64,000 nucleotides of DNA, taken from the NCBI GenBank assembly GCA_002480645.1, contig DLCN01000016.1, positions 62,001 to 126,000 on the forward strand. The letters run 5' to 3'. Source of the DNA: Balneolaceae bacterium UBA7797 (lineage in GTDB: Bacteria > Bacteroidota > Rhodothermia > Balneolales > Balneolaceae). Shown one piece after another: positions 26,996 to 36,704 of the stretch. The translations under genes and the position numbers were made by a program. How positions within the stretch are numbered: position 1 is the stretch's first letter; each line of letters begins with the position of its first letter. Under the pieces are notes generated by a model. That model was not told where the DNA came from, searched no databases, and was given only the letters and a program-made list of their open reading frames with translations.

Positions 26996-29749
26996 ATGAA
27001 GGACAAACTACTGTGGCTCATGCTGTTTAGCATGACATTCGTTAATGCGAGGGCGCAAAATGACTCCATAGCTCCATCACTGAATGATTCCTCACTTATT
27101 GTTTACCTGAGAGCAAACTATTACCCGACAAATCCTCGTGGTTATGATGCAGCAAGAGACTCCATGTATCAGTACCTGGATGTTGATGCGTCAGACAGCC
27201 TCACCTGCGTGTATTCAGGCTTACGGGCAAAACGGGATGGTACGCGCTCTCCTTCAAATAACGGAATGGTATTCAATACAGAACATACGTGGCCTCAAAG
27301 TTTTTATGACGAAGCGGAACCCATGAGAGGAGATATCCACCATTTATTTCCAAGCTGGAGTTCTCCCAATCAATCCCGAAGTAACCACCCCTTCGGAGAA
27401 ATCGAGGATGTAAACACCACATCCTGGTGGTACTACGCAAATGGTGGTTCTGTATCGTCGATTCCATCAACCCACCTGGATGAATACAGCGAGTATTACA
27501 ACAGTACGTTCGAACCCAGAGAAGATCATAAAGGAAATGTTGCAAGGGCTGTTTTCTACTTCTGGACCATGTACCGGACAAATAATGATATCGTAACTGA
27601 TACGCAGGATAATGAAGCCTTTTTTGAAGGAATGAAGCAGACTTTATATGCATGGCATAAGGCTGATCCTGTTGATGCTAAGGAAATTTCACGCAGTAAC
27701 GGCATTGAAAGTATTCAAGGGAATAAAAATCCGTTCATTCATGATACTAGTTTGGTAAGGCGAGCATATTTTTATTCAGGATCCGGGACAAACAACGGAA
27801 GCAGCGGAAATTCCGATCTGTTTATATCAGAAGTATATGAGGCGAATGGGGGCACAGTAAAATACCTGGAATTATTCAATGACTCAGACAGTACGATCGA
27901 CCTGAGTGCTGGTGATTGGCAACTTTGGCGCTTTAGTAACGAAAATACAACATATTCATCCATTTCGTTAAGTGGGCAAATTGCTGCAAAAGACTTTTGG
28001 GTAGTTGGTGATGATAATGCTACCTCGGGTGTTCAAACCATATTTGGCAGTGACCTTGTTGATGTTAATACGAGTGCAGTAAATCATAACGGAAATGATA
28101 AATATCTGTTGGTCCGGAATGCCACTTCTTCTCCTGATACGGTAGATTCATTTGGGATTGATAACATCGGTAATTCCGGGAGTTTTTCGGATAATCAGGT
28201 TGCCTACAGATTGTATAGTGCGTTGCCTAATAATGGAGCATTTGGTCAATCTATGAAGTCAGCTTCTGGCGATACTGTTTCTTCAGGTAACTGGGTTGTT
28301 TATGACATCACAAGTGATAATGCCAATGGTAAAATGGTTGCCACTCCCGGTTTTAGTAAGGGAATTGAATCTTCAAAACGAACTGAAGCACTATTGACCG
28401 GAGTAGAAGGATGGAGGTTAATTAGCATTCCCGGCAACAATGCGACTTTAAATGAGATTGCGGATGATATTGCGATACAAGGAATTGGGAATAGTAATGA
28501 TTCCAATGTATTTACATACGACGAGAACGGAAGCTATAGTACTCCAGCCGCTTTGTCCTCATCCATTCCCAATGGGACCGGATTAAGCGTTTACTTATTT
28601 GATAATAATCTATTGGGCAGTAATGAGTTGCCAAATTCACTGGATATATCAATCAATGAACCAGGCGCAGATGTAATTCTGGATTTGAATACAACTACTG
28701 CAGAGTCGGGTTCTTATTTCACATTGGCTGGAAATCCATATCAAAGCAATTATGCATTGAGTGCTTTAAGTTTAAATGGTGCCGTACAATCTAACATCCA
28801 TGTATTAAAGAATGGACTTTATGAACCGGTTTCAACTTCCGGAGCGATATTATTACCCTGGCAGGGATTTTGGGTGGAAACACCAACTACCGGTAGTGCT
28901 ACAGAACTTACATTCAGCACGTCAGGTAAAACCAACGATGACGCTACGGTGGCGGCCTATAACAAAATAATTGCGGGTCCATCACATCTATCATTAAAAC
29001 TCAGGTCCGCCGATGGACTCGATTTCGGGTGTTCTATTATGTTTTCTGCAGGTTCGAAGATAGGATTTGATCAGAATGATGCCACTAAGCTAAAACCCGC
29101 AAAGAATGAATATGCCATTGCCGGCTGTATAGGAGAGGATAGAATTCAAAGTATCTTTTCTTTGCCAATGGAAATAGATAAGGTCATTGAGGTACCATTA
29201 TTCATCGAAAATACGCTCAATTCGGATCAGTTACTATTTGAATGGGAATCAGAAATACATGATGGGTTATCCGCTCAACTCATAGACACGTTCAGAGGTA
29301 CCTCAATAAACTTAGATAAGAAAGGGGCGTTGGATTTTGAGTTTGAATCAACAAAATCCAATAAAGAACTTGAACTTAAAACCGGAATTGTACTACCAAA
29401 TAGTAAGCAGAAATCAAATTCCGAACGTTTTATTATCCGGATTTTACCAACCGGGATCACAAATTCAGAAACTAATGAAACTGCCTCTGCTTTTGGATTA
29501 TTTCAAAATTATCCGAATCCCTTTAATCCGGAAACAACGATCAAATTCGAGTTAAGTCAATCCGGAAATGTGAAATTAGAGGTGTATTCTGTACAGGGAA
29601 AACTTGTGACAACAATGGTAAACGGCACTATTAATGCCGGTATACATACCGTAAGCTGGGACGCCAAAAACCAATCAAGCGGAATCTATTTTGCACGATT
29701 GATTTCTCAGGAGGGAATCAGGACGATTAAAATGGTCGTTCTGAAATAA
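26996..29749 (+). CDS. Secreted endonuclease I with lamin-tail and C-terminal sorting domains
   Basis: 917 aa. Signal peptide to about residue 20 (VNARAQ). Residues 30-260 are an endonuclease I domain with EHTWPQS (His97), RGDIHHLFPS (His115/116) and an Asn/Arg-rich metal segment ending HPFG. Residues about 273-390 look like a lamin-tail domain (SDLFISEVYEANGG). A long beta-rich middle follows, and the last 80 residues carry FQNYPNPFNPETTIKFELS and end IKMVVLK, a type IX secretion (type A) sorting domain. Likely an extracellular DNase/RNase for nutrient scavenging. Convergent with the next gene. Confidence 0.88.
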   Translation: MKDKLLWLMLFSMTFVNARAQNDSIAPSLNDSSLIVYLRANYYPTNPRGYDAARDSMYQYLDVDASDSLTCVYSGLRAKRDGTRSPSNNGMVFNTEHTWPQSFYDEAEPMRGDIHHLFPSWSSPNQSRSNHPFGEIEDVNTTSWWYYANGGSVSSIPSTHLDEYSEYYNSTFEPREDHKGNVARAVFYFWTMYRTNNDIVTDTQDNEAFFEGMKQTLYAWHKADPVDAKEISRSNGIESIQGNKNPFIHDTSLVRRAYFYSGSGTNNGSSGNSDLFISEVYEANGGTVKYLELFNDSDSTIDLSAGDWQLWRFSNENTTYSSISLSGQIAAKDFWVVGDDNATSGVQTIFGSDLVDVNTSAVNHNGNDKYLLVRNATSSPDTVDSFGIDNIGNSGSFSDNQVAYRLYSALPNNGAFGQSMKSASGDTVSSGNWVVYDITSDNANGKMVATPGFSKGIESSKRTEALLTGVEGWRLISIPGNNATLNEIADDIAIQGIGNSNDSNVFTYDENGSYSTPAALSSSIPNGTGLSVYLFDNNLLGSNELPNSLDISINEPGADVILDLNTTTAESGSYFTLAGNPYQSNYALSALSLNGAVQSNIHVLKNGLYEPVSTSGAILLPWQGFWVETPTTGSATELTFSTSGKTNDDATVAAYNKIIAGPSHLSLKLRSADGLDFGCSIMFSAGSKIGFDQNDATKLKPAKNEYAIAGCIGEDRIQSIFSLPMEIDKVIEVPLFIENTLNSDQLLFEWESEIHDGLSAQLIDTFRGTSINLDKKGALDFEFESTKSNKELELKTGIVLPNSKQKSNSERFIIRILPTGITNSETNETASAFGLFQNYPNPFNPETTIKFELSQSGNVKLEVYSVQGKLVTTMVNGTINAGIHTVSWDAKNQSSGIYFARLISQEGIRTIKMVVLK

Positions 29750-29753
29750 AGTT

Positions 29754-30896
29754 TTAGTACAGTTCGTACTCCGCCAGTCGGGCTTCAATAGTTGAATTAT
29801 ATAATTCAATACGTTGATTAGAGCGAAGGCCAACTTTCTTCAGCATTTCAAAATTACCGGAGAAGATATATCCCCATTTACCACTGCATTTTTGTTTAAA
29901 GAAATCTCCGATCGAGCGGTATAACTCATCTAATTGTTCATCTCTTCCAAGTCTATCACCGTAAGGAGGATTTACCACTATTACACCTTTACCATCCGGA
30001 ACTTCAGTTTCGCTAAAGTCACACACTTCAAAATCGATCAGATGCTCGACACCGGCTGTCTTTGCATTTTTTCGTGCAGCCTGAATAGCTTTGGGATCGT
30101 TGTCGGTGGCAATGATCCTGGCCTTTAATTCTTTCTCATTCTTTGATTTGATCTCTGAGCGGAGTTTAGTCCAAACTTCTTCATCAAACCCAAGAATATG
30201 TTTTATCCCGTAATTCGGTCTGAGTTGTCCGGGAGCACGATTTAAAGCCTTCAAAGCAGCTTCTATAGCTAAAGTCCCGCTACCACACATGGGATTAATA
30301 AAATGTTGATCCGGTTCCCATTTACCGGCTAAAATAATAGCTGATGCCAGAGTTTCCTGCATGGAAGCTGTATGATTATCCACTTTATATCCTCGCCTTG
30401 AAATGGACTCGCCGGACGTATCCAGATAGATCGTAGCCTGATTACCTTTCCAAAACAAAAAAACGACACTTTTATTCAGATTTGGTCCCGAATCGGGTCG
30501 GGTTCCTCTGGTCCTTCGAATACGATCAACTATGGCATCTTTAACCTTTAGGTTTGCAAATTGTGTATTCGTGATGGATTTATTCTTTATGAATGAGGTG
30601 ATGCTTACATATCCGTGTTTATCGATATAGTTTTCCCATGGGATACTGATCACTTCTTCATGTAGTTCATCGGCATTATTACAAGGAAAATGCTTGAGTT
30701 GATAATGAACCCGATGCGCAGTACTTAACGACAGATTTAGAAGCATACAGTCGTTCAGTGTGCCTTTAGTTTCAATGCCTGCTAATCTTTTCTTTACGAT
30801 TGGAAAATCAAGAGCTATTAACTCCTGTTCAAGATAAGGAGTGATTCCTTTAGGGCAGGTGATGGAAATGGTTGAGGATTGTGAAAAGTCGGCCAT
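29754..30896 (-). CDS. THUMP-domain RNA guanine methyltransferase (RlmL-like)
   Basis: 380 aa. An N-terminal ferredoxin-like/THUMP region (about 1-160) is followed by a Rossmann methyltransferase with MCGSGTLAIEAA (SAM motif) and VVNPPYGDRLG (catalytic NPPY). Matches the N-terminal half of E. coli RlmKL (m2G2445 of 23S rRNA) and the Bacteroidota single-domain versions; TrmN-like tRNA activity is the alternative. Four bases from the convergent endonuclease gene. Confidence 0.85.
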   Translation of the reverse strand: MADFSQSSTISITCPKGITPYLEQELIALDFPIVKKRLAGIETKGTLNDCMLLNLSLSTAHRVHYQLKHFPCNNADELHEEVISIPWENYIDKHGYVSITSFIKNKSITNTQFANLKVKDAIVDRIRRTRGTRPDSGPNLNKSVVFLFWKGNQATIYLDTSGESISRRGYKVDNHTASMQETLASAIILAGKWEPDQHFINPMCGSGTLAIEAALKALNRAPGQLRPNYGIKHILGFDEEVWTKLRSEIKSKNEKELKARIIATDNDPKAIQAARKNAKTAGVEHLIDFEVCDFSETEVPDGKGVIVVNPPYGDRLGRDEQLDELYRSIGDFFKQKCSGKWGYIFSGNFEMLKKVGLRSNQRIELYNSTIEARLAEYELY

Positions 30897-30923
30897 TAAA
30901 AGGGGATAGGATAAGAATAAATT

Positions 30924-30954
30924 GAAGTGAGCATGAATCGTACATACTCACTTC
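30924..30954 (-). terminator. Terminator-like hairpin between slyD and the RNA methyltransferase gene
   Basis: Inverted repeat 30924-30935 with 30943-30954: twelve positions, one mismatch, seven-base loop. Located 17 bases after the SlyD-like stop. The following T content is weak (ATTTATTC), so termination would be partial at best. Confidence 0.4.
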
Positions 30955-30970
30955 TAAAAATCGCAAAAAA

Positions 30971-31399
30971 TTATGCTATTTCTACAACTTCAATATCGAA
31001 GGTAAGGTCTTTACCAGCCAATGGGTGATTGGCATCGATAGTTACCTGTTCGCCTTCTACTTTTGTGATCTGTACCGGAATAGCCTGACCGTTTGGTTGG
31101 TTTAATTGCAATTGCATGCCAACTTGTGGTTCCATTCCTTCAGGCAATTGCGCCTTTTCTACCTGAACTTCCATTTCTGGATTATGATCGCCATATGCTT
31201 CTGCACTTGGGATGTTAGTAGTGGTGGAATCTCCAACTTTTAGTCCGATAATTGCTTTCTCAAAGCCGGGAATTAACTGACCCTGACCAAGAGTAAATTC
31301 AAGGGGTTCACGCTCAACGGATGAATCGAAAACTTCACCATTTTGTAATTTTCCTGTGTAATGAACTTTTACGGTATCACCGTCTTTAATTATGCTCAA
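30971..31399 (-). CDS. slyD: SlyD-like FKBP-type peptidyl-prolyl isomerase
   Basis: 142 aa folding factor: FKBP core (VKVHYTGKLQNGEVFDSS) interrupted by the IF chaperone domain (about 70-125), then the final strand FDIEVVEIA. It lacks the His-rich nickel-binding tail of E. coli SlyD. The start codon is TTG at 31399, preceded at a proper distance by AAGG; no ATG is available. Cytoplasmic. Confidence 0.9.
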   Translation of the reverse strand: MSIIKDGDTVKVHYTGKLQNGEVFDSSVEREPLEFTLGQGQLIPGFEKAIIGLKVGDSTTTNIPSAEAYGDHNPEMEVQVEKAQLPEGMEPQVGMQLQLNQPNGQAIPVQITKVEGEQVTIDANHPLAGKDLTFDIEVVEIA

Positions 31400-31482
31400 A
31401 ATGATCCTTATTTTAGGAATTGTGATTTTAATTACCTTACAAGATAAGGAACATACATAACAGTTATCAGGTTAACCTACCC

Positions 31483-31911
31483 ATGCAAAATTCAGCTCCG
31501 GATACTCAGGATATTCTAAAAACCGCAAAAATCATTGCCATGATCGGTGCTTCACCGAACATGTATCGTACCAGTAATTATGCTTTCAAATACCTGATGG
31601 ATGAAGGGTACAAAGTGATCCCCGTAAACCCTATGGTTGAAGAAGTGAACGGCGAAAAATGTTATGCGAACATCAATGATATTCCAGAGTCTGTTCCGGT
31701 ACACATTGTTAATGTCTTCAGAAATAAAGAGTATACGTTAGACGAAGTAAAAGAAGTGGTTGCCTGGAAAAATAAGACCGGTCAGAAGCCGGTCATTTGG
31801 ACTCAGCTTGATGTATCCACACCTGAAGCAGAGGCATTAGCTGTTAAAGAAGGTCTGCCTTATATCAGAAATAAATGCATCATGGTAGAACTTGATAAAC
31901 TGGTAAAGTGA
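31483..31911 (+). CDS. CoA-binding domain protein (YccU-like)
   Basis: 142 aa Rossmann-type CoA-binding domain: IAMIGASPNMYRTSNYAFKYL near the N-terminus, GYKVIPVNP, VHIVNVFR and IRNKCIMVE. Resembles succinyl-CoA synthetase alpha N-terminal domains and YccU; role unknown, possibly acyl-CoA sensing. Its stop abuts the convergent yajQ stop. Confidence 0.85.
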   Translation: MQNSAPDTQDILKTAKIIAMIGASPNMYRTSNYAFKYLMDEGYKVIPVNPMVEEVNGEKCYANINDIPESVPVHIVNVFRNKEYTLDEVKEVVAWKNKTGQKPVIWTQLDVSTPEAEALAVKEGLPYIRNKCIMVELDKLVK

Positions 31912-32400
31912 TCACTTAAAGTTCACAAACTGTAGTGGAATGCCCATATCTTTACTTTTCAGGTGCTGAATAACAGCCTGGAGATCATCAATTTTCTTTC
32001 CGGTAACCCGAACTTGTTCGTCCTGAATTTGAGGCTGTACCTTAATTTTCAGGTCCTTGATCTCTTTAACGATCTTTTTTGTGATCTCCCGGCTGATCCC
32101 TTCCTGTAACAGTACGTCCATCTTAAGATGTCCCTGAGATGTACCTTCCTCTTCACCAAATTCTAGCACTTTTGCATCAATACCACGTTTGATGAAGTTT
32201 CGTGACAGCATTTCTTTTACAGCCTGCATCTTCATATTCTCAGCAGCTACCAGGTGGATCCTGTTCTCTTTTTTGTGATAGGTTACTTCGGTGTGCAAAC
32301 CACGAAAATCGTACCGAGAACTGATCTCTTTTAATGTATTGTTGACCGCGTTATCTACTTCCTGCGCATTTATCTCATTTACAATATCAAAGCTTGCCAT
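31912..32400 (-). CDS. yajQ: YajQ family nucleotide-binding protein
   Basis: 162 aa with the whole-family N-terminus SFDIVNEINAQEVDNAVN and SSRYDFRG, duplicated ferredoxin-like folds. Homologues bind cyclic di-GMP or other nucleotides and modulate transcription in Xanthomonas. Full length. Convergent with the CoA-binding gene. Confidence 0.92.
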   Translation of the reverse strand: MASFDIVNEINAQEVDNAVNNTLKEISSRYDFRGLHTEVTYHKKENRIHLVAAENMKMQAVKEMLSRNFIKRGIDAKVLEFGEEEGTSQGHLKMDVLLQEGISREITKKIVKEIKDLKIKVQPQIQDEQVRVTGKKIDDLQAVIQHLKSKDMGIPLQFVNFK

Positions 32401-32462
32401 AAATATTTACTATTACGTTATCCTTAAATTCTGTGCGGGAATATACCATTATGAAGAAAGAG

Positions 32463-33146
32463 TTAGTTATCCTTTTCTTCAACTTTCTCCTTCATTTTCA
32501 ATGCAAGCATGGTCTCTACCTTCATTTGTTCTTCGGAAGGTATCAATGTTTTAAATGAGCGGATCGTATCATCGTATAAATATTCGATCTCAAGTACATC
32601 CTCGGTGTACCATTTATAACCCAAAAAATCTTCCCAGTCTATTAACGAATCAATTAGTATGATGCCTTTCTTTCTAAATTCGGGAACCATTCGAATGGTA
32701 TAACCCCATATGCCGATCGCCATCAATGATAATCCGGAGGTTAAACGAATAGGAGTTAGTACCGGGTTTGTAAAAAGGGAGGATCGAAAAAGTCCGAGTA
32801 GTATTAGTCCGGATGCAATAATTACCGGCAGGTATTCTGAAATAAAAGTTCGGTTGATATAAAGCACGTCTCCTGAATTGGCTCTGGTTTGGTATTGATC
32901 GATGGCTGATCCTGCAAAAAAACCGAAAATTGATGCATATACATTGGCAATAATAGTTCCGGCTATTGCTTCTGTCATCAATTCCATTTTGAAAAGAAAA
33001 AGCATAGCTGAATAAATGAGCAAAGCTATTATGGCGGTAAATAAAACATTACGAACAGATAACTGATGCAGATAAATGAGCCGACGATAACCCAGCCATG
33101 TGCTGATAATTGATGTTATAATAGCCGTGATTATAGTCCAGATCAT
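32463..33146 (-). CDS. Membrane protein of unknown function
   Basis: 227 aa with about five membrane helices (approximately 2-20, 31-52, 58-80, 107-126, 134-152) followed by a soluble, acidic C-terminal third with EIEYLYDDTIRSFKT and a charged end. I do not recognise a family. It lies 62 bases upstream of yajQ in the same direction and may be co-transcribed. Confidence 0.7.
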   Translation of the reverse strand: MIWTIITAIITSIISTWLGYRRLIYLHQLSVRNVLFTAIIALLIYSAMLFLFKMELMTEAIAGTIIANVYASIFGFFAGSAIDQYQTRANSGDVLYINRTFISEYLPVIIASGLILLGLFRSSLFTNPVLTPIRLTSGLSLMAIGIWGYTIRMVPEFRKKGIILIDSLIDWEDFLGYKWYTEDVLEIEYLYDDTIRSFKTLIPSEEQMKVETMLALKMKEKVEEKDN

Positions 33147-33219
33147 TACTAATTTAGAAGCATAGTTAGGAGGAGATCTCAGTATAGATCAGCCTTATTG
33201 TATAACGGTAATTTTAGGA

Positions 33220-33570
33220 ATGTACGTATTCATGGAACCATCAACCACCCCCGCCGGACTTGAAATAGATAACGAAAATCAGAAGATGTTGATTGAATGG
33301 GGGGATGGTCACCTTTCGGTTTATCCACTCTATGGCCTGCGAAAAAATTGTCCGTGTGTGGTGTGTCGCGGCGGTCATTCTCAGATGAATAAATTTGAAC
33401 CGGAAGCCTTTTTCGAAAAAGATCCGGCAAGAATGGAGATCACTTCTGTTAAACAGATCGGTAATCATGCATTACAGATCACATGGCACGACGGACATGA
33501 TACGGGGATGTACCGCTGGTCAACGTTAAGAGAATTAGATCCTGAAAATCACAAAGAACTGGATCAGTGA
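33220..33570 (+). CDS. DUF971 domain protein
   Basis: 116 aa. IEWGDGHLSVYPLYGLRKNC and CVVCRGG, then ITWHDGHDTGMYRWSTLREL match DUF971, the zinc-binding N-terminal domain also found in gamma-butyrobetaine hydroxylase and near iron-sulfur carrier genes. ATG 33220 or ATG 33232 could be the start. Its end overlaps the convergent oxidoreductase end by seven bases. Confidence 0.85.
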   Translation: MYVFMEPSTTPAGLEIDNENQKMLIEWGDGHLSVYPLYGLRKNCPCVVCRGGHSQMNKFEPEAFFEKDPARMEITSVKQIGNHALQITWHDGHDTGMYRWSTLRELDPENHKELDQ

Positions 33571-35000
33571 ATATTGAACTCTCGTCTTAATAATGATCTG
33601 GCGGCGTGGAAGCCACACATTCCATGTACTCCACCACCCGGTGGAGTTGAGGAAGAGCAGATATAAGATCTGTTTTTCAGATGATAGGGATCCCATTTCA
33701 AAAGGGGGCGGCCAAATAACTGTGCTAAATTTTGAGCACCTCCATTAATATCACCCCCAACATAATTGGCATTATAACTTTCCATATCCGGAGCATTCAT
33801 GGATGAGTACGATATGATTATATCTCTGAAGCCGGGAGCATACCGTTCAATCTGCTTGATTATTCGATTTGAGTAATCCTTTTCTGAGCCATTTGGTACA
33901 TGGCAATACGCCCAAAGGGTGTGTTTGCCATTTGGAGCCCGGCTTGCATCAAATACACTGGGTTGAGAAACTAATACATAGGGTTCCCTGGGATCTTGAT
34001 TATTCCAAACCATCTTTTCTGAATGTGCGATCTCTTCGAAAGTTCCACCCAGATGTAAAGTCCCGGCTCTTTTAGCTCGGTCATTCACCCAGGGTACGGG
34101 TTCAGACAGTGCAAAATCCATTTTAAAAGCACCCGGACCATATTTGAATCTGGATAGTTTATTTTTAATAGAAGAGGGCAGACGGCCCTTTGATATTTTT
34201 ATGATCTGAGCCGGAGTAAGATCAAGCAGAACAGGGATATCTACTGGAAATTGGCTTAAATCCGTAACCTCAAAATCTGTAATGATCTCACCGTTCAGAG
34301 ATTCAAGGTAATTTGCCATTGCAGAGCTTATTGCTTGTGAACCTCCTTTCGCAATTGGCCACCCTACGGCATGTACTGAGGCTCCCAAAACCAATCCGAA
34401 TGAAGCACTAAAAGCTTTGTCTAAAGGTAAAATACTGTGTGCAGCTACTCCTGCGAAGTATGCTTTTGCTTGTTGATTTCTAAATGTTGAATCTACTAAT
34501 CCTTTTGCAGATCTCATCCCTGATAAGCCAAAATCAACCATTCTGATTGGGTGCTTTACTTTTCTGAGTGTTCCAAAAAGATCGTGTCTGAGTACGGGCC
34601 AGTTTTTCGTTAAATCTCTAAAAAGGGCAGAGTAAGCATCGCCATCGATACCTAATTCTAAGGCAGTTTCTGAAACCGATTGATGAGCTATAACGGCTTC
34701 TCCGTTATCTAATGGATGTGCAATTGGAAAATCAGGGTGAATCCATTCAAGGCCGTAATCTGAAAGTGGGAGCGAGGAAAAAAAGGGAGAACTAAGAGCC
34801 GTTGGGTGTACCGCAGAACACACATCATGATAAAAAACCGGTTCTGTTAATTCCTGAGTTCTCGTGCCGCCACCAATGGTAGTCTTCGACTCTATAACGA
34901 CCACTTTAAGGTCATTTTGAGCCAATTTGATGGCCGCCGACAAACCATTAGGACCAGAGCCTACAACTATGGCATCGTAATGGCTTGTCAATTCGGGCAT
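33564..35000 (-). CDS. FAD-dependent oxidoreductase of the phytoene desaturase superfamily
   Basis: 478 aa. Dinucleotide site VVGSGPNGLSAAIKLAQ at 12-28 and a conserved C-terminal stretch SSSTPPGGGVHGMCG that closes the flavin site. Similar to uncharacterised NAD(P)/FAD oxidoreductases close to carotenoid desaturases; no carotenoid genes are nearby, so substrate unknown. Starts four bases after the subtilase stop and is likely co-transcribed with it. Confidence 0.85.
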   Translation of the reverse strand: MPELTSHYDAIVVGSGPNGLSAAIKLAQNDLKVVVIESKTTIGGGTRTQELTEPVFYHDVCSAVHPTALSSPFFSSLPLSDYGLEWIHPDFPIAHPLDNGEAVIAHQSVSETALELGIDGDAYSALFRDLTKNWPVLRHDLFGTLRKVKHPIRMVDFGLSGMRSAKGLVDSTFRNQQAKAYFAGVAAHSILPLDKAFSASFGLVLGASVHAVGWPIAKGGSQAISSAMANYLESLNGEIITDFEVTDLSQFPVDIPVLLDLTPAQIIKISKGRLPSSIKNKLSRFKYGPGAFKMDFALSEPVPWVNDRAKRAGTLHLGGTFEEIAHSEKMVWNNQDPREPYVLVSQPSVFDASRAPNGKHTLWAYCHVPNGSEKDYSNRIIKQIERYAPGFRDIIISYSSMNAPDMESYNANYVGGDINGGAQNLAQLFGRPLLKWDPYHLKNRSYICSSSTPPGGGVHGMCGFHAARSLLRREFNIH

Positions 35001-35004
35001 TGTT

Positions 35005-36663
35005 TTATTTGGAGTTTGAAATCTGTTCAGCTAATTGAAGTGCCTTATAAGCGTTTACTATCCCATTAGAAACAGAAAGGGAGCTAAAAGGAACTTCTTC
35101 ACCTGTACCCGGTTCCATAACTTCACTTACACTCGGAATTGTTACTGATTTCAATAGAATTTCTTTAACCTGAGTTGCCGTAAGGTCCGGATAGTAACTC
35201 ATGATCAGAGCCGCTACTCCGGCTACAACAGGTGAAGCCATACTTGTCCCGTCATTTTCTTCATACTCATTGTCCGGAACACTTGAGTAAATGGAAACAC
35301 CCGGTGCAAATATGTCGACATTGGTATCACCAAAATTGCTAAAACTGGCTGCTAATTCCTCACCTGATTTCCAGGAAGAAGCCCCAACATTGATAAAATT
35401 CGTAGCTTCTCCACCATCTGCATAATACTTGTTCGGGTAGTTCAACAAAGTGTCAACATTCTCACCATCATTTCCTGATCCATGAACCAGTAATACGCCC
35501 AGGCTATCAGCAAATTTTACGGCAGCATCCACGTATTCTTTTTGTGGGGAAAATCCTTTACCAAAACTCATATTTATTACATCAGCTCCATTCTCTGCCG
35601 CATATCGGATAGCGTTTGCCACATCTTTGTCGCGTTCATCTCCATCAGGAACCGTTCGGATGATCATGAGTTTTACATCTGCGATACCATTTATTCCCAA
35701 GCCATTATCCCGTACAGCGCCTACAATACCGGCCACATGTGTGCCATGTAAGTTATGTACACCGGCTACATCGTTATTACCATACGAACGATCTGTTAGA
35801 TCCTCGTAATCATCACCAACAATCGGACGTGGGTCGAACGAGGTGTCTAAAGAGTACGTTGCCAGACTTTCGAATTGATCTAACGCTTCTTTAAAATCAC
35901 TTTCTTTTACATCGTTTTCGCGAAGCAAACCAACTAACTGCTTAGCCTGTTGCAAATACGGCCCATCATTGGCGGAAGGTTCTAATTGCTCGGCAGACAC
36001 CGAATCAAGATCGGAAACTCCCAAAACCTGTTTCGCACCCTGAACAGCCATATTGATGTTTCTGATCTGTGTTAAATTCTGATGTACAAATAGTGATTCT
36101 GCTTCGTAAGCATCTTTGATTTCCAGATAATAATCATATTCCTGCCATTCTGATTCTGTAAAACCGGTTGTATCGGCATCGGCAAACTCATCTTTTAAAG
36201 CAGCATATAAACGGGTTACTTCGTAGGTATCATGATTGACATGTTCACCATCCTTACCTCCAATAAAATTCCAGCCATGTATATCATCGATATAACCATT
36301 GTTATCATCATCGATACCATTATCAGGGATCTCATCTTCATTGATCCAGATGTTTTCTTTGAGGTCCTCATGTTCGATATCAGTTCCTGAATCAATGATT
36401 GCCACAACCACTTCTTTCCCGGGCGTTTTGTCTTTAAGCAATTCGTTATAAGCTCTTTCTACTCCGGTTCCATAATAGGGAGATGCATCAGAAGTTTGTA
36501 AATACCAGTCATTGGCCGGCATATCAATTTCTACTACTTCAGGAGAATCTTCTACAATTTCAGGTTCCGGATCATCTGCAGGAGTGGATAAAGGTTGAGA
36601 GGTGGAACAAGCAGCGAATAGAACAACTGCAAATAATGGAATTGTTTTGAAAAATTGTCTCAT
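35005..36663 (-). CDS. Subtilisin-like (S8) protease, lipoprotein
   Basis: 552 aa. Lipobox FAAC (Cys19) predicts membrane anchoring outside the cytoplasm. The triad is Asp91 (AIIDSGTDIEH), His306 (LHGTHVAG) and Ser473 (GTSMASPVV), with oxyanion Asn397. Between Asp91 and His306 lies an insertion of roughly 170 residues, acidic and helical, much longer than in subtilisin, typical of some Bacteroidota subtilases. No prodomain is obvious. Co-directional with the oxidoreductase, four bases apart. Confidence 0.9.
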   Translation of the reverse strand: MRQFFKTIPLFAVVLFAACSTSQPLSTPADDPEPEIVEDSPEVVEIDMPANDWYLQTSDASPYYGTGVERAYNELLKDKTPGKEVVVAIIDSGTDIEHEDLKENIWINEDEIPDNGIDDDNNGYIDDIHGWNFIGGKDGEHVNHDTYEVTRLYAALKDEFADADTTGFTESEWQEYDYYLEIKDAYEAESLFVHQNLTQIRNINMAVQGAKQVLGVSDLDSVSAEQLEPSANDGPYLQQAKQLVGLLRENDVKESDFKEALDQFESLATYSLDTSFDPRPIVGDDYEDLTDRSYGNNDVAGVHNLHGTHVAGIVGAVRDNGLGINGIADVKLMIIRTVPDGDERDKDVANAIRYAAENGADVINMSFGKGFSPQKEYVDAAVKFADSLGVLLVHGSGNDGENVDTLLNYPNKYYADGGEATNFINVGASSWKSGEELAASFSNFGDTNVDIFAPGVSIYSSVPDNEYEENDGTSMASPVVAGVAALIMSYYPDLTATQVKEILLKSVTIPSVSEVMEPGTGEEVPFSSLSVSNGIVNAYKALQLAEQISNSK

Positions 36664-36704
36664 AACCGTCTTTAAATAATTAAAAATTTATGCCCTTAAG
36701 TAAA

